64,000 nt of DNA. It comes from Clusia tigrina (Eukaryota; Arthropoda; Insecta; Diptera; Clusiidae). A model generated the notes under the pieces. That model was not told the DNA's origin. It searched no databases and saw only the letters and a program-made list of their open reading frames with translations. Shown here one piece after another: positions 54,430 through 64,000 of the stretch (positions are counted from its first letter, which is position 1; every line of letters starts with the position of its first letter). The stretch covers positions 198,097,291 to 198,161,290 of the forward strand of contig OV050032.1 in the NCBI GenBank assembly GCA_920105625.2. The letters run 5' to 3'. The position numbers and the translations under genes are program-made.

Positions 54430-55750
54430 AAATAAAATAAATAAAATAGAAATATAAAAATTGTGTTCTTGGTTTTTGTGGTCGGGTGTGTCAAGGAACA
54501 AATTGCTTATAGAGATTAGTTCTGGAATTGTAAGAAGAGAATCGGGCATAAATTGCTGATTTTGCTCAGGAGCTGTGGAACTAGAAAGCTATTGTGATGG
54601 TAATTGTCTTCCGTTGGGACACAACTGCTGATTTCTTGTGGGGGACAACTTTTTCCATTAGGAAATACGGAAGGTTTTGTGAAGCTTTCGGAAGCCCGTG
54701 GAAATGGTATTCATGTTCGTGTAGAATTAATTTCAGATGAAATGGAAGCCTCACGCGTCGATCTCATTGCACTGCTACTGGGCTTTTGAAGTTGTGGCAG
54801 ACTTTACCCTCAGGTCCTCCCGATTACAAAATTACTGCATTGGAACTGCAAATTTGTTCTACTATTTTGCTAACTTCTGTGGGAATTAGTTCCTTTGTTA
54901 CTGAGTAATTTGAATGCCGTCGCTATGGCAATTGGCTCGAAAGCATGCGACTTTTTGAAGAGGCTTTCGTCAGTGTTTGCTGGAGAAGCTTTTTATATTG
55001 AATTTTCTCCATCACAACTAAAGGGAAATAGATTTGGAATCGTTGAACGTTATTCCGTGATATGGAAATTCTGGCGATTTTTGATAGCAGAGAACCTTTG
55101 TTGCACAACCCTTGCAGAACAGTGATTTCATGTCTTTTATATGGAGAATGTTCCATTTCATTAGTGATAAGTTCATTGGTGATAAGTCTGATTAGTGATA
55201 GGTCGCGATGGTGACAAGTCTCATTAGTGTTTTCTCATTAGTGTTTTTTCATCAATCAATCAATCATTATTGGAGATTCATTGGTGATAACTCTCATAAG
55301 TCTTATTAGTGATAAGTAATTAGTAGTAAATCTTCACCAATAGGCCATCAGTTATAAGTCTCTATAGTGATCATCATTTGTAATACGTTCTTAGAGATAT
55401 GAACTCTTTCTCTTATACTTTGAGGCGTCAGCGATGAGTCACCAGTGATGTTATGTCATTGGCACTAATGGAAAACATTCTGGAATATTTTGGTGCCTCC
55501 TTGAAGCGGAGATCAGCTATAAAACGGCGACACTGAACAACAGAGCTGATCAGTCGTGAGTTGGAAGCAGCATCTGTAAAAGAGATTTAGAAATCTGAGT
55601 GAATTTGATAGTGCATTCAACTACTCGACTGACTTTTTCTTAAATAGATTTGTTATTCAATTAAACTATCTTAATTAACACCATTCTTGGCACAATCCGA
55701 ACATCCTAGAAGGCGTAAGGTCCGTATCAGGAGGTAAAATCAGATTGACT
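54430..55750. other. No recognisable gene; degenerate gtgataag repeats
   Basis: At 55160-55380 the phrase ttagtgataagt and variants recur many times in irregular spacing. No coding domain is seen in 54600-55150. Confidence 0.35.
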
Positions 55751-55754
55751 GACC

Positions 55755-56054
55755 ATAGCTTCATAGGTTCAGTGGACGTTTGGTATACTCGTACATTAAC
55801 TTATGCAAGAATACCATATTACGAAATATCACAAAAGAAGTAGGACTACAGTTGAGTACCTTTACTATAGGAGCAAATTTACGCTTAGAAGTTGTGTATC
55901 TGGCGGAGTTATTTAATCTTAATTGTGTCCTCTGTATCGAGGTATTGTACGAACTGCCACAAAGGAGGTCACTATAGGCTATAAGTGGTTCTACAAATGT
56001 TCTCACTATCTTTAAGTTCATGTCCTGGGGAACAATGTCAGCTGCATACCGCAA
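55755..56054 (-). pseudogene. Non-LTR reverse transcriptase C-terminal fragment (Jockey/CR1-like)
   Basis: The minus frame reads LKIVRTFVEPLIAYSDLLCG, QRTQLRLNNSARYTTSKRKF, LNCSPTSFVIFRNMVFLHKL and then MYEYTKRPLNL. The order LKxVxxxxxPxxxYsdxv, LQxxxNxxARYxxxxrrfd, LxcxsxxxFxxfRxxxFLhKLi is the thumb region that follows the catalytic domain in such elements. The catalytic part is absent. Confidence 0.55.
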
Positions 56055-56059
56055 CTTTC

Positions 56060-57239
56060 TAAGGACTTAGCATACCATTTCCACAGTACACATAAAACGG
56101 TCTGAGCAACTCAAAGTAAGGGTCAATTTGTAGCTTAAGCTTGTAACCGTAAACTGATACTTAATTGCTGAGGTTCACAGGACTCAATTTCTGGCTTTTG
56201 ATATTCAACCAAAGATAACCATCATTTAGGCAAAATTAACATTAACTCAGTCGAAATTGTGACACTAACCAAATTTTGTTTTTGATGGCTTTAATGAAGT
56301 CGAATAACAAATAATTAACACAGATTCTGATGAAGACGAATAAGGTACTTGTAAAATTCCTCACATGCCTGACTGCCTTTACCCATGGAGCTTGCTATGA
56401 TGCATCTATTGTAGTCGCACCTACGATTATTATAGATTTCCTGCTGCCGAATCCTGTCATGTAATTAATGCCCTGTTCTCATTGTAAAATCATTCAGCGT
56501 ATCCCACCGGCATCCCAGTGGACACAGAGAGCAGCACAACCATATTTGGCAAGTCTGTGTGCAAATGGCATTGCTTCACTGTCTTCTCTCATAAGAAAAC
56601 TTTCGACTATCCTCATACAACGACTCCACTCGGTTACAACAACTCCACACTCCTTTGCTATCGTCAATTCCATTACAGCACTCTGGCATACCTTGCAGCA
56701 ATCAGCCAAAGAGCTGAGTCTTATCTTAGGACAGTCGATTCGGCTGCGCATTCCCATGCCCGTACAATGTGAAGCATTAATTAGTGATTTATGAGAGTTC
56801 TGTAGTTGCAGTGGAATATTAAACATTCCGGTTTAATTAAATTAGAACACCATCACGCTGTAATACTCGCACTCGCACTTGTAATCGGCATGGGGCCCTA
56901 ATTATTTGTATACAAATTTGTACTGCCACTTGAGCTGACGTGATTAATGACAGTAGTTGCACTCCCATAGTAGCCGAGTGTTTGCCGCGCTGACATGCGG
57001 AAAGTTGGGAAGGGCACGTACGCTCATACATCGAGAAACTCTGTCCTCAACGTCAATGAAAACAATTCTTATATCACCATTAAAATATGCTTATTAAATA
57101 TTAATGCACTGAGATCACTGGCATATACACCTGTACGTACTGGTGTGAGGCAAGTGGCCTTTCGCTAAGTGAGTGCACGGGTGGAAGATGATGCTTTAAA
57201 GTGGAACTTTAAAGCATCATGTTAAGTGCCCTTCAACTG
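56060..57239. other. No gene identified; partly unique DNA
   Basis: Overlapping short frames on both strands at 56470-56830 have no domain. At 57185-57225 a short inverted repeat (atgatgctttaaagt / actttaaagcatcat) forms a perfect hairpin with a 5-bp spacer. Confidence 0.35.
57192..57223. repeat. Perfect short hairpin
   Basis: gatgctttaaagt followed by an eight-base spacer or less and actttaaagcatc. It lies about 30 bp before the retrotransposon relic. The significance is unknown. Confidence 0.6.
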
Positions 57240-57338
57240 AAACCTTCAGACAGAAAGCTTTGTGGTGGGTACGTTATTCTTTTTATGCACTCTATTCGTG
57301 TAGAAAGACCGTAGGATTGAAATGGGGTATGCCCTATA
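57240..57338 (+). pseudogene. LOA/I-type reverse transcriptase, left part of a disrupted copy
   Basis: The frame reads ALYSCRKTVGLKWGMP up to the TA target site. This is the motif before the ‘YWLYTAVVRP’ block, which resumes at 58620 on the other side of the mariner-superfamily element. The two pieces join with a one-base phase difference. Confidence 0.55.
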
Positions 57339-57340
57339 TA

Positions 57341-58613
57341 AAGGGATTTCCAACAAAAGGTGTTATATTGAATCGCCCGGTATTTCAGTAGCTGTCACTT
57401 TTGAAGCTTCTATTCTTTGGCATTTGACAAGTAGAAACTACGCCATTTCTAAAAATGGAACGAGACACGCTTCAACAACCTATTGAAAATTCACCACAAA
57501 AATGGTGAGAATCTTGCAGTCACAGTTCGCAAAACTAAAGCATTTTTGGGTCGTCGTGAAGCACCTTGTCGGACCGCAATACAGAAATTGGTGGAAAAAT
57601 TGGAGCTGTTGGGACAAGTTAGTGATGTGAAGAATAAAACCCGTGCACGTCGCTTGAGAACAACTGAGAATATTGCTGCTGTAGCCCAAAGTGTTGAAGA
57701 AAACGCAGGTTTGTCCATTCCTCGTCGTTCTTCGGAATTGGGCATTCCACAAACGTCATTACACCGTATTTTGCATAAAGACTTGGGTCTTAAGGCTTAT
57801 AAAGTTCACTTAACACAAGAACTCAAGCCGGCCGATCATCAACAACGTCGTGTCTTTGCTGATTGGGTCCTTGAAATGCATGAAAATGATCCGGAATTCC
57901 ATCGAAAAATCATCTTGACTGATGAGGCCCATTTCCACCTCGGTGGCTACGTCAGTCATCTGGGGCTCGGAAAACCCAAGAGTTATTGTTGAGAAGCCTC
58001 TCCATCCTCAACGTGTGACTGTTTGGCGCGGTTTATGGTCCGGCGGGGTCATTGGACCTTACTTTTTCGAAAATGAGGTTGGATCAACAGTTACGGTGAA
58101 AGGATTGCGCTATCGAGAGATGATTAATGATTTTTTATGGTCGGAGTTGGATGGTGTTGATCTGGACAACGTTTACTTTCAACAATACGGCGCTACGTGC
58201 CACACAAGCAACGAAACCATTGCTCTTTTACGGGAATAATTTCCGGACCGTGTTATCTCTCGAAGAGGTGATCACCGAGATCTTGTGATTTAACACCTTG
58301 CGACTTCTTCCTTTGGGGCCACGTGAAAGATAAGGTCTACGCCAACAGTCCAGCGTCGATTCAAGACCTCAAAGATAGACATCGTGAGGCTATCGAGGAC
58401 ATAGGGCAGCCACTTTGCGATTTGGTTATGGAAAATTTTATGAAAAGGATATGGGCCTGTAAGCGTGGTCGTGGTGGTCATTTGGCTGATATTGTTTTTC
58501 ATTATTAACGGCATACCTTCCTCTTTATTATAAAATAAACATCTGATCATTTATTTCAAAAAATGGTATTTTTCTTTGAATACCAAAATAACACCTCTTA
58601 TTGGAAAACCCTT
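57341..58613 (+). mobile_element. Defective mariner-superfamily transposon, copy 2 (rosa/DD41D-like)
   Basis: The element is 1,273 bp long with TA at 57339-57340 and 58614-58615. Terminal inverted repeats are aagggatttccaacaaaagg at the left and, read inward, aagggttttccaataagagg at the right. It is about as long as copy 1 (8986-10280) and closely similar throughout. Confidence 0.9.
57455..58508 (+). pseudogene. Transposase of mariner-superfamily copy 2 (broken)
   Basis: The ATG at 57455 (MERDTLQQPIENS) is followed by a small deletion relative to copy 1. The frame then runs KNGENLAVTVRKTKAFLGRR through ILTDEAHFHLGGYV. A deletion removes the NKQNC block near 57950, with a shift into the next frame (WGSENPRVIVEKPLHPQRVT). 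The second catalytic Asp is Tyr here (QQYGATCHTS), and a stop follows at 58237. The third block LTPCDFFLWGHVKDKVYANS is in another frame. It has at least four lesions and cannot be active. Confidence 0.8.
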
Positions 58614-58615
58614 TA

Positions 58616-59140
58616 GTATATTGGCTATACACAGCAGTGGTTAGACCGATATTGATGTACGGCATGCTAATAGTGGGCCCAGAACTAGATAAAAGCTGCG
58701 TAGTGAACAGTTTAGATCGTATTATGAGAGCAACTAGTTTATGTATAAGTGGAGGGGAGGGAAACGACTCCCACATCAGCATTGGAAGTTATGTTATACC
58801 TTTCTCCAATTGACGGGTATGGTAAACAACTTAGAGTCAGGCAACTCTCCTCTTTAACTATAAGTAACAGAGGTCAGTAGACCATAGTAGAATAATGTCA
58901 TATTACTCCCGATACTACAGATTATTGTAATCCAGTAGAGCGGAATTTAAGCAGATCCTATATTAGTATATTCCCCTCAAAGCAGGATTGTGATAATGGA
59001 ATCATGAACTATAAGAATGAAATCAGCCTTTATACTGACGGTTTGAAACTTAATGATCGGGTGGGTGGTGATATATATTCTGAAAAGCTGGGCCTCAATG
59101 TTGTGAAGATGCAATTCGTCCACTGACAAATTTCACCCAC
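58616..59140 (+). pseudogene. LOA/I-type reverse transcriptase thumb and RNase H start, right part
   Basis: The reading VYWLYTAVVRPILMYGMLIV, GPELDKSCVVNSLDRIMRAT continues the relic interrupted by the mariner-superfamily copy. Further on, ISLYTDGLKLNDRVGGDIYS is the first RNase H motif, matching VEIYTDGSKLGGRVDRGIFS in the element at 51479. A stop then ends it near 59125. Confidence 0.65.
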
Positions 59141-59285
59141 ACAAAATCTTGCTTATTCAAAAAATAATGAATCAAAGTAGGAGAGTCAGATATTGATTCG
59201 TTTGTTTCTTTCTTTTCTATGAAACCAATTCTCAATCACGTTCAACTTTCAGTGGGTTAAGTAGTGATTGAGAATCTTTCACAAA

Positions 59286-59475
59286 GCAGAGTAAAGCAAA
59301 GTGATCCAAGGCAGAGTAAGAAACAAGGCAGAGTAAGAAACAAGGCAGAGTAAGAAACAAGGCAGAGTAAGAAACAAGGCAGAGTAAAAAACAAGGCAGA
59401 GTAAGAAACAAGGCAGAGTAAGAAACAAGGCAGAGTAAAAAACAAGGCAGAGTAAGAAACAAGGCAGAGTAACAA
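59286..59475 (+). repeat. 17-bp tandem repeat (aaggcagagtaagaaac), about 11 copies
   Basis: Nearly identical units. 17 is not a multiple of three, yet both frames on the minus strand remain open by chance (LPCFLLCLVSYSA). It is not a gene. Confidence 0.92.
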
Positions 59476-59699
59476 ACGTCTAAAGAATCTAAGCAAATTG
59501 GACTAAACCAGAGAACTGCTGTGAATCAGGAAGTTTTTATACTGTTGACGAACCCCGGAATGGCTGAGCTTTACCTCGACACCGAAAAGTTCGTGACAAT
59601 GTATCCTTCCGCTTACCATATCAGTATATCCTTCCACTTACCATGTCAGTGTATTCTTCCACTTACCCTATCAGTGTATCCTTCCACCGTATCATTATA

Positions 59700-59900
59700 G
59701 TTTCTTGGGTGACCACTTTCTGGGCTCTTGGGGAGATATTTCAAATGAAAAGATTGGCTCCATCAACTTACTTCATTGAAAGCTCCAAATGGCTGGACCT
59801 TTGAAAGTGTTTGGGACTTGTATCTCATGTGGTATCATAAAGAGCCAATGATGGCCTAAGTGAAACCTTCAGGCGACCGCTTTACCCACCTACCTGCCAA
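59700..59900 (+). mobile_element. Non-LTR 3' end relic with tacc-like tail
   Basis: The segment 59705-59840 aligns with the minus strand of 23626-23745. It ends in ttacccacctacctgcc at 59881-59898. It is another tail of the tacc-ended kind, probably of a different family from 52440-52600. Confidence 0.5.
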
Positions 59901-60885
59901 CCCAGCCTCATAAATTCTGTTTGCAACCTGTGAATTCTTGTTTTTTTAGAGATATTTTCCAACTCCCCTGAGAGCAACCGCTCCAAGCCATTCCTCAATA
60001 ATTCAGATGCATGCAGAAAGAGAATATGTATTCTTTATATATAGAGAATATATATTCCATATATACAGAGAATATATATTCTATATATACAGAGAATATT
60101 CCATATTCTCTTCGCCATGCATTTCCTCTCTTTCATTTGAAATGATTTTCCCTTTTATTTGAAATAATTTTCCCTCTAAACATATTCGATTTCCATTGGT
60201 GCCGTACTCAACCACTTCACTCTCTTCTCCCGCCATGCCTCCTTGCAGCTGCTCATCTATCCGCGTCTCCTCTCCACACACTCGTAAATCCCGCTTCTGC
60301 TAATGAATTTGCAAAACTTAGACACGAAAATATCATTCTTCTAATATTGACGTTTGGAATTTGCTTTGATTGACGTAAACTGAAGTGGTCTTGAATGCAC
60401 CTCTTGTTGGCACAACAAATTAACAACTTCATCTCCAACTCTATTCTGCTCTATTGCAAACAGCAGCAGCCAATGTCATTGTAGGGGATCTGCTCAGGTA
60501 CTTTTCAAAGCTGGCAATTTCACACTGCAAAACAAACACGAACAATATAATCAGAGATAAATCGGTGAGGTGTGCCTATGCAGAGGCTGGTCGTGTATGA
60601 CAGAGATATTACGCTATACGCTTAAGATTTCTGGAACAGTTGCTTGGAAGATGAAGACGAGTATGTAAGAGTTGGTGAACATTTGAGTATGTGATACTCG
60701 TACCTGCAACTGAAGTGAGAGTGTTGATTGTAATGTCTTCACTACTAGTCTGATAATAATATTTAAGAAGATGTTCCAATAAAGTACTCGTAGCACTCCA
60801 GAATACCCAAGAAGATACCAATCTGAGAAATTTGTTCTCAACCAGCCACCAGACGGAGGAGTCTTCATACAAATGAAAGTAACTG
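59901..60885. other. No gene; AT repeats at 60000-60110
   Basis: Four to five degenerate units of agagaatatatattccatat lie at 60010-60110. The remainder has no recognisable frame. Confidence 0.4.
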
Positions 60886-60966
60886 TGTGTGGTACCACAA
60901 CGAGCCATTGTTTGTGCTTAAGTGTGCTTTTGCGTCGAAGGCTGCCACTCCTACCTACCTACCGAA
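60886..60966 (+). mobile_element. LOA/I-type 3' tail copy with (TACC)n
   Basis: A plus-strand tail (gtggtaccacaacgagccat, then cttaagtgtgcttttg) ending in tacctacctacc. It is directly followed by the 74-bp tandem repeat. Confidence 0.65.
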
Positions 60967-61190
60967 CTGTCTGGAGGATAACCGAATATTACTCCTATAT
61001 CCGGCAAACAGACAGAGAGGTACTATCGTAACTACCCTAGTGAAAGTAACTGTGTGGAGGATAACCGAATACATCCGGAAAACAGACAGAGAGGTACTAT
61101 CGTAACTACCCTAGTGAAAGTAACTGTGTGGAGGATAACCGAATACATCCGGAAAACAGACAGAGAGTTAGGATCGTAACTACCCAAGAA
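60967..61190 (+). repeat. Three tandem units of 74 bp
   Basis: The phrase ggaggataaccgaata recurs at about 60972, 61056 and 61130, and the last two are 74 bp apart. Each unit holds aaacagacagagag and cgtaactaccc. It begins within a few bases of the (TACC)n tail. Confidence 0.8.
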
Positions 61191-61554
61191 CTTGCAGAGG
61201 TGACCAAGAGATGGAGAAGGAGGAAGAGGGTTAGGAGTAGAACAATGAGGAGCAGAACGAACCCAATACGAACGAAGCATAGCCCAACCTTCATGCTGCT
61301 AGGAAGGCCAACTTCTGGAGTTCACTAACCTCTTCGGCAGTCAGAGCCTTCCTGAAATTCATCAAAAGTTGGACCTAGTTTGACAGTGAAATATGGGGTT
61401 GATGGGTTTAACAAAACTGATAAAACAATTGGCATCTGTGGGTCTTACTGAATCCTCCGCCTCTGCTAATGTAACCACAGCTAGATTTAAGCCATCTTTG
61501 ATATCTTCAGTTTCAATGAATCATTGTTTTCAATTTCCATGGAAAGAGTCCTGT
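61191..61554. other. No recognisable gene
   Basis: Short frames, ending in the left arm of the palindrome. Confidence 0.3.
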
Positions 61555-61692
61555 CTTACGAAGGCTTTATATCCAACTTCAACCAGTCAGAAGTATGGTA
61601 ACTACATTGTAAGGGTAGTATTAGTGTATTAGTGTATGATTACTAACACACTAATACTACCTTACAATGTACTTACCATACTTCTGACTGGT
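61555..61692. repeat. Inverted repeat whose right arm is split by the R1-clade element
   Basis: The left arm (61555-61627, running from cttacgaaggctttatatcc to ggtagtattagtgt) pairs with 61648-61692. The pairing continues with 63913-63939 after the insertion. The spacer is 20 bp. Most positions match in the inner part, less in the outer part. A foldback or MITE-like element or a structured target would both explain it. Confidence 0.8.
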
Positions 61693-63690
61693 CACAGCAA
61701 AAACGCATATTTTAAGGAGCTCTACGACAGTTCTGATCTTGATCCATGGGGTAACGCATATAAGTCAGTGATGGCCAAACTTAAAGGGCCAAGAGCACCG
61801 CAACCAACAGAATATAAATTGATGTGTAAGGTGGTTGCAGCGCTCTTTCCCCCACAGGAGGAAACAATTCTGTACAACGGCCAACAAATAAACAGCACAG
61901 ATATCCCCGAGATTTCCACTGATGAGGTAGTGTTCACCCTGCGGAAAATCGCTGACGGCAAAGCACCCGGGCTAGACGGTTTGCCCAATATTGCGGTAAA
62001 AGCGGCGGTCAAGGCAACACCTGAAATCTTCACGCAGGTGTACAATGCGTGCTTAAACGAGGGAATATACCCAGATATTTGGAAAAGACAGAGGCTGGTA
62101 TTACTGCTTAAGCCCGGAAAGCAGCCGGACCACCCATCCTCGTACAGAACAATTTGCATGCTCGATACGCTGGGTAAAATCTTAGAGAGAATTATCTGCG
62201 ATAGACTGCAAGAATCACTTGAAAAGCCAGGAGGATTGGCCGCAAATCAATTTGGATTTCGGAGATCGCGATCCACCGTGGATGCAGTCCAAGCAGTGAT
62301 GGATATTGAAAGAGAAGCACTCAGCGGGAAGAGATATGTAAATGGAAGCAAAAAATACTCCGCAGTAATCACATTAGATGTGAAGAACGCTTTCAACTCG
62401 GCCAGTTGGCCATTAATCATAAGCGCCCTCCATAAATTCGCTGTCCCGGAGTACTTGTTGCGAATTTTAGCTAGTTATTTTGACAACCGAGTACTACTGT
62501 ACGATACGGACGAAGGGGCAAAGCAATATAGGATCACGGGGGGAGTACCCCAGGGTTCTGTGCTCGGCCCTTCATTATGGAATGGTATGTACAATGACAT
62601 ACTCCAACTGGACCTACCGGAAGATACTACGGTGGTAGGCTATGCGGACGACATTGCTGTGGTAGCAGTAGCAAAACAGCTGGACATGCTCCAATCGATA
62701 TGCAATGATGCGATCGTCAGAATAAGAAGCTGGCTTGATGACTCAAAACTGGAATTGGTGGTCCTGCTGAGCTCCAGAAAAGTGCGAGAGCATATAACAA
62801 TAACGGTGGGCGAACACGAAATTACATCGCAGCCGTATCTGCGGTACTTGGGAGTGATCATAGACGCGAAACTGACCTTCAAGGAACACCTTAGGACAGT
62901 ATGCGAAAAGGCTGCCCGCGTCAACGGTGCGCTCACAAAGATGATGCCAAACTTGGGAGGGCCCAGATCAAGTCAAAGGAAGCTACTATCAAGGGTGACT
63001 ACCTCGATCATCCTATATGCGGCTCCAATTTGGGCAGAAGTCGCACGTACAGAGAGTGTCTCAAAAGGAATCCGATCTGTACATAGGCTCAGCGCGCTAA
63101 GGGTTGCTAGCACCTTTCGGACAGTTTCGGATGATGCCATTTGTGTGTTATCAAGTAAGCCACCAATCGACCTGCTCGCATATGAAATGCAGGATTTGTA
63201 TAGGAGAGCGACAAGACCAACGGCTGCAGATAAGCTTGAAATAAGACAGAAAACCATGCAGCAATGGCAGCAAAGATGGGAGCAATCCAGCAAAGGCCGA
63301 TGGACATTCCAACTGATACATAATATCAACGAATGGTACTCGCGCACACACGGCGAACTTAACTTCTATTTGACACAGATGCTTAGTGGCCACGGGTGCT
63401 TCAAGGAATACTTGCACAAATACAAATACGATGATGACCCATTTTGTCCAAGTTGCCCGGGAGAGCAGGAAAACGCGCAGCATATACTTTTTCATTGCCC
63501 GCGATTTAACGAGAGCAGAAACAACTTGAGCGCTGTCTTAGGAGAACAACCAGCAGTGGCTAATCTGGTAGCGCATATGTATGAGACCGAGACTAAATGG
63601 GAGGCAGTTTGTTCTACAGTATCCATTATGATGATAACTCTGCGGAACACGCGCCCGAACAGCAGCACGCCTAAGCCAGCACAGTGTTGA
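61636..63690 (+). CDS. ORF2 of an R1-clade element: reverse transcriptase and Cys/His C-terminus
   Basis: The frame is open for 684 codons, but the ATG and the first 19 codons are flanking DNA. Element sequence starts at residue 20. The reverse transcriptase has the R1-type fingers motif ADGKAPGLDGLPN (106-118), then ILERIICDRLQ, NQFGFRRSRSTVDAV (204-218), the first catalytic Asp in AVITLDVKNAFNSASW (243-258), GGVPQGSVLGPSLWN (302-316) and the catalytic GYADDIAVV (335-343). The C-terminal CPSCPGEQENAQHILFHC (604-621) forms the Cys/His cluster. All catalytic residues are retained and no stop interrupts the frame, so the insertion is young. The endonuclease domain is absent because of the truncation, so this copy could not retrotranspose itself. 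Confidence 0.88.
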   Translation: MITNTLILPYNVLTILLTGHSKNAYFKELYDSSDLDPWGNAYKSVMAKLKGPRAPQPTEYKLMCKVVAALFPPQEETILYNGQQINSTDIPEISTDEVVFTLRKIADGKAPGLDGLPNIAVKAAVKATPEIFTQVYNACLNEGIYPDIWKRQRLVLLLKPGKQPDHPSSYRTICMLDTLGKILERIICDRLQESLEKPGGLAANQFGFRRSRSTVDAVQAVMDIEREALSGKRYVNGSKKYSAVITLDVKNAFNSASWPLIISALHKFAVPEYLLRILASYFDNRVLLYDTDEGAKQYRITGGVPQGSVLGPSLWNGMYNDILQLDLPEDTTVVGYADDIAVVAVAKQLDMLQSICNDAIVRIRSWLDDSKLELVVLLSSRKVREHITITVGEHEITSQPYLRYLGVIIDAKLTFKEHLRTVCEKAARVNGALTKMMPNLGGPRSSQRKLLSRVTTSIILYAAPIWAEVARTESVSKGIRSVHRLSALRVASTFRTVSDDAICVLSSKPPIDLLAYEMQDLYRRATRPTAADKLEIRQKTMQQWQQRWEQSSKGRWTFQLIHNINEWYSRTHGELNFYLTQMLSGHGCFKEYLHKYKYDDDPFCPSCPGEQENAQHILFHCPRFNESRNNLSAVLGEQPAVANLVAHMYETETKWEAVCSTVSIMMITLRNTRPNSSTPKPAQC
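61681..61692. repeat. Target-site duplication of the R1-clade element, left
   Basis: cttctgactggt, identical to 63901-63912. Confidence 0.85.
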
Positions 63691-63900
63691 GGAAAACGCT
63701 AATGGGGATGGATCAAGAAGTAGGACTGAAAATGGACAGACCTAAGACTGACGATTGAGCAGTAACGCTCGTAACGGCCTCTCGATGTATTACCTAATCC
63801 GTCCGGGCATCAGGGTGATTTTAGTAGGTTGAGGCCCCACACTACAAAGGTTTTTGACTGCTTTACACCTCGTAAAAAAAAAAATAAAAAAATTAAAAAA
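61693..63900 (+). mobile_element. 5'-truncated R1-clade non-LTR retrotransposon
   Basis: The element is bounded by the 12-bp duplication cttctgactggt. Its 5' end lies inside ORF2 (HSKNAYFKELYDSSDLDPWG) and its 3' end is an A-rich tail (63871-63900). It contains ORF2 from before the reverse transcriptase to the natural stop and a 210-bp 3' untranslated region. No RNase H domain is present, as is usual for the R1 clade. Confidence 0.9.
63691..63900 (+). other. 3' untranslated region and A-rich tail of the R1-clade element
   Basis: About 175 bp of non-coding sequence is followed by a run of A interrupted by T (63873-63900), ending directly at the right target duplication. Confidence 0.8.
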
Positions 63901-63912
63901 CTTCTGACTGGT
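63901..63912. repeat. Target-site duplication of the R1-clade element, right
   Basis: cttctgactggt, identical to 61681-61692. Confidence 0.85.
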
Positions 63913-64000
63913 TGAAGTTAAATATAAACGGTTCGTAAGCTGTTTGAGATTTCCTATTGGGTACGTTAACACACTCTTTGCTGTCACTCTTTTGATCATT

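Noticed and set aside
61393..61632. 79-codon frame before the R1-clade element
   Set aside because: It runs through the palindrome arm and has no domain. Probably chance.

Overview
This window looks like intergenic, transposon-dense DNA from a higher fly, and a tephritid-type acalyptrate fly is the best guess. It is AT-rich, and candidate host exons are few and far apart. It holds CAG/CAA-rich low-complexity DNA, mariner elements with TA target duplications, and many 5'-truncated non-LTR retrotransposons. No bacterial genes or CRISPR arrays are present. The organism call is an inference, because no species-diagnostic gene could be searched.

Layout. 0.8-7.2 kb: broken non-LTR 3' ends, a mariner scrap and a 21-bp minisatellite. 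7.36-7.99 kb: the likely last exon of a host gene with an LPSY motif (Commissureless-like, unproven). 9.0-10.3 kb: a defective mariner-superfamily element with TA duplications. 10.3-12.4 kb: LOA/I-type retrotransposon tails. 15.8-17.1 kb: a second, DD34D mariner with terminal repeats. 18.6-20.4 kb: a satellite with a 279-bp higher-order unit. 24.18-29.85 kb: a complete and apparently young LTR retrotransposon on the minus strand. It has one intact 773-codon gag-protease frame and no reverse transcriptase. Its long LTRs carry an array of hairpins that share one 19-nt loop.

31.5-40 kb: mostly tandem repeats (12, 26 and 93 bp, and a 1.8-kb GAT-rich array). 40-44 kb: an irritans-type mariner relic, a non-LTR relic, and an R1-clade insertion nested in another non-LTR element. 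44.65-45.95 kb: an intact gene for a diverged, shortened TFIIF-alpha (RAP74) paralogue, the clearest host protein gene here. 48.7-50.6 kb: a second copy of the 41-42.6 kb relic that shares its inactivating stop codon. 51.4-52.6 kb: a well preserved RNase H end of a LOA/I-type element. 57.3-58.6 kb: a second copy of the 9-kb mariner, inserted in a retrotransposon reverse transcriptase. 61.7-63.9 kb: an R1-clade element with an open 684-codon frame and a 12-bp target duplication, inserted in one arm of an older palindrome.

How it fits together. Most of the sequence is a record of nested insertions. A recurring 3' end, (TACC)n preceded by a conserved untranslated region, marks at least nine truncated copies of one LOA/I-type family, and other tails end in the same repeat. 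Two host genes stand out, the LPSY-motif exon and the RAP74 paralogue. The best candidates for undescribed biology are the constant-loop hairpin array in the LTR leader and the RAP74 paralogue.
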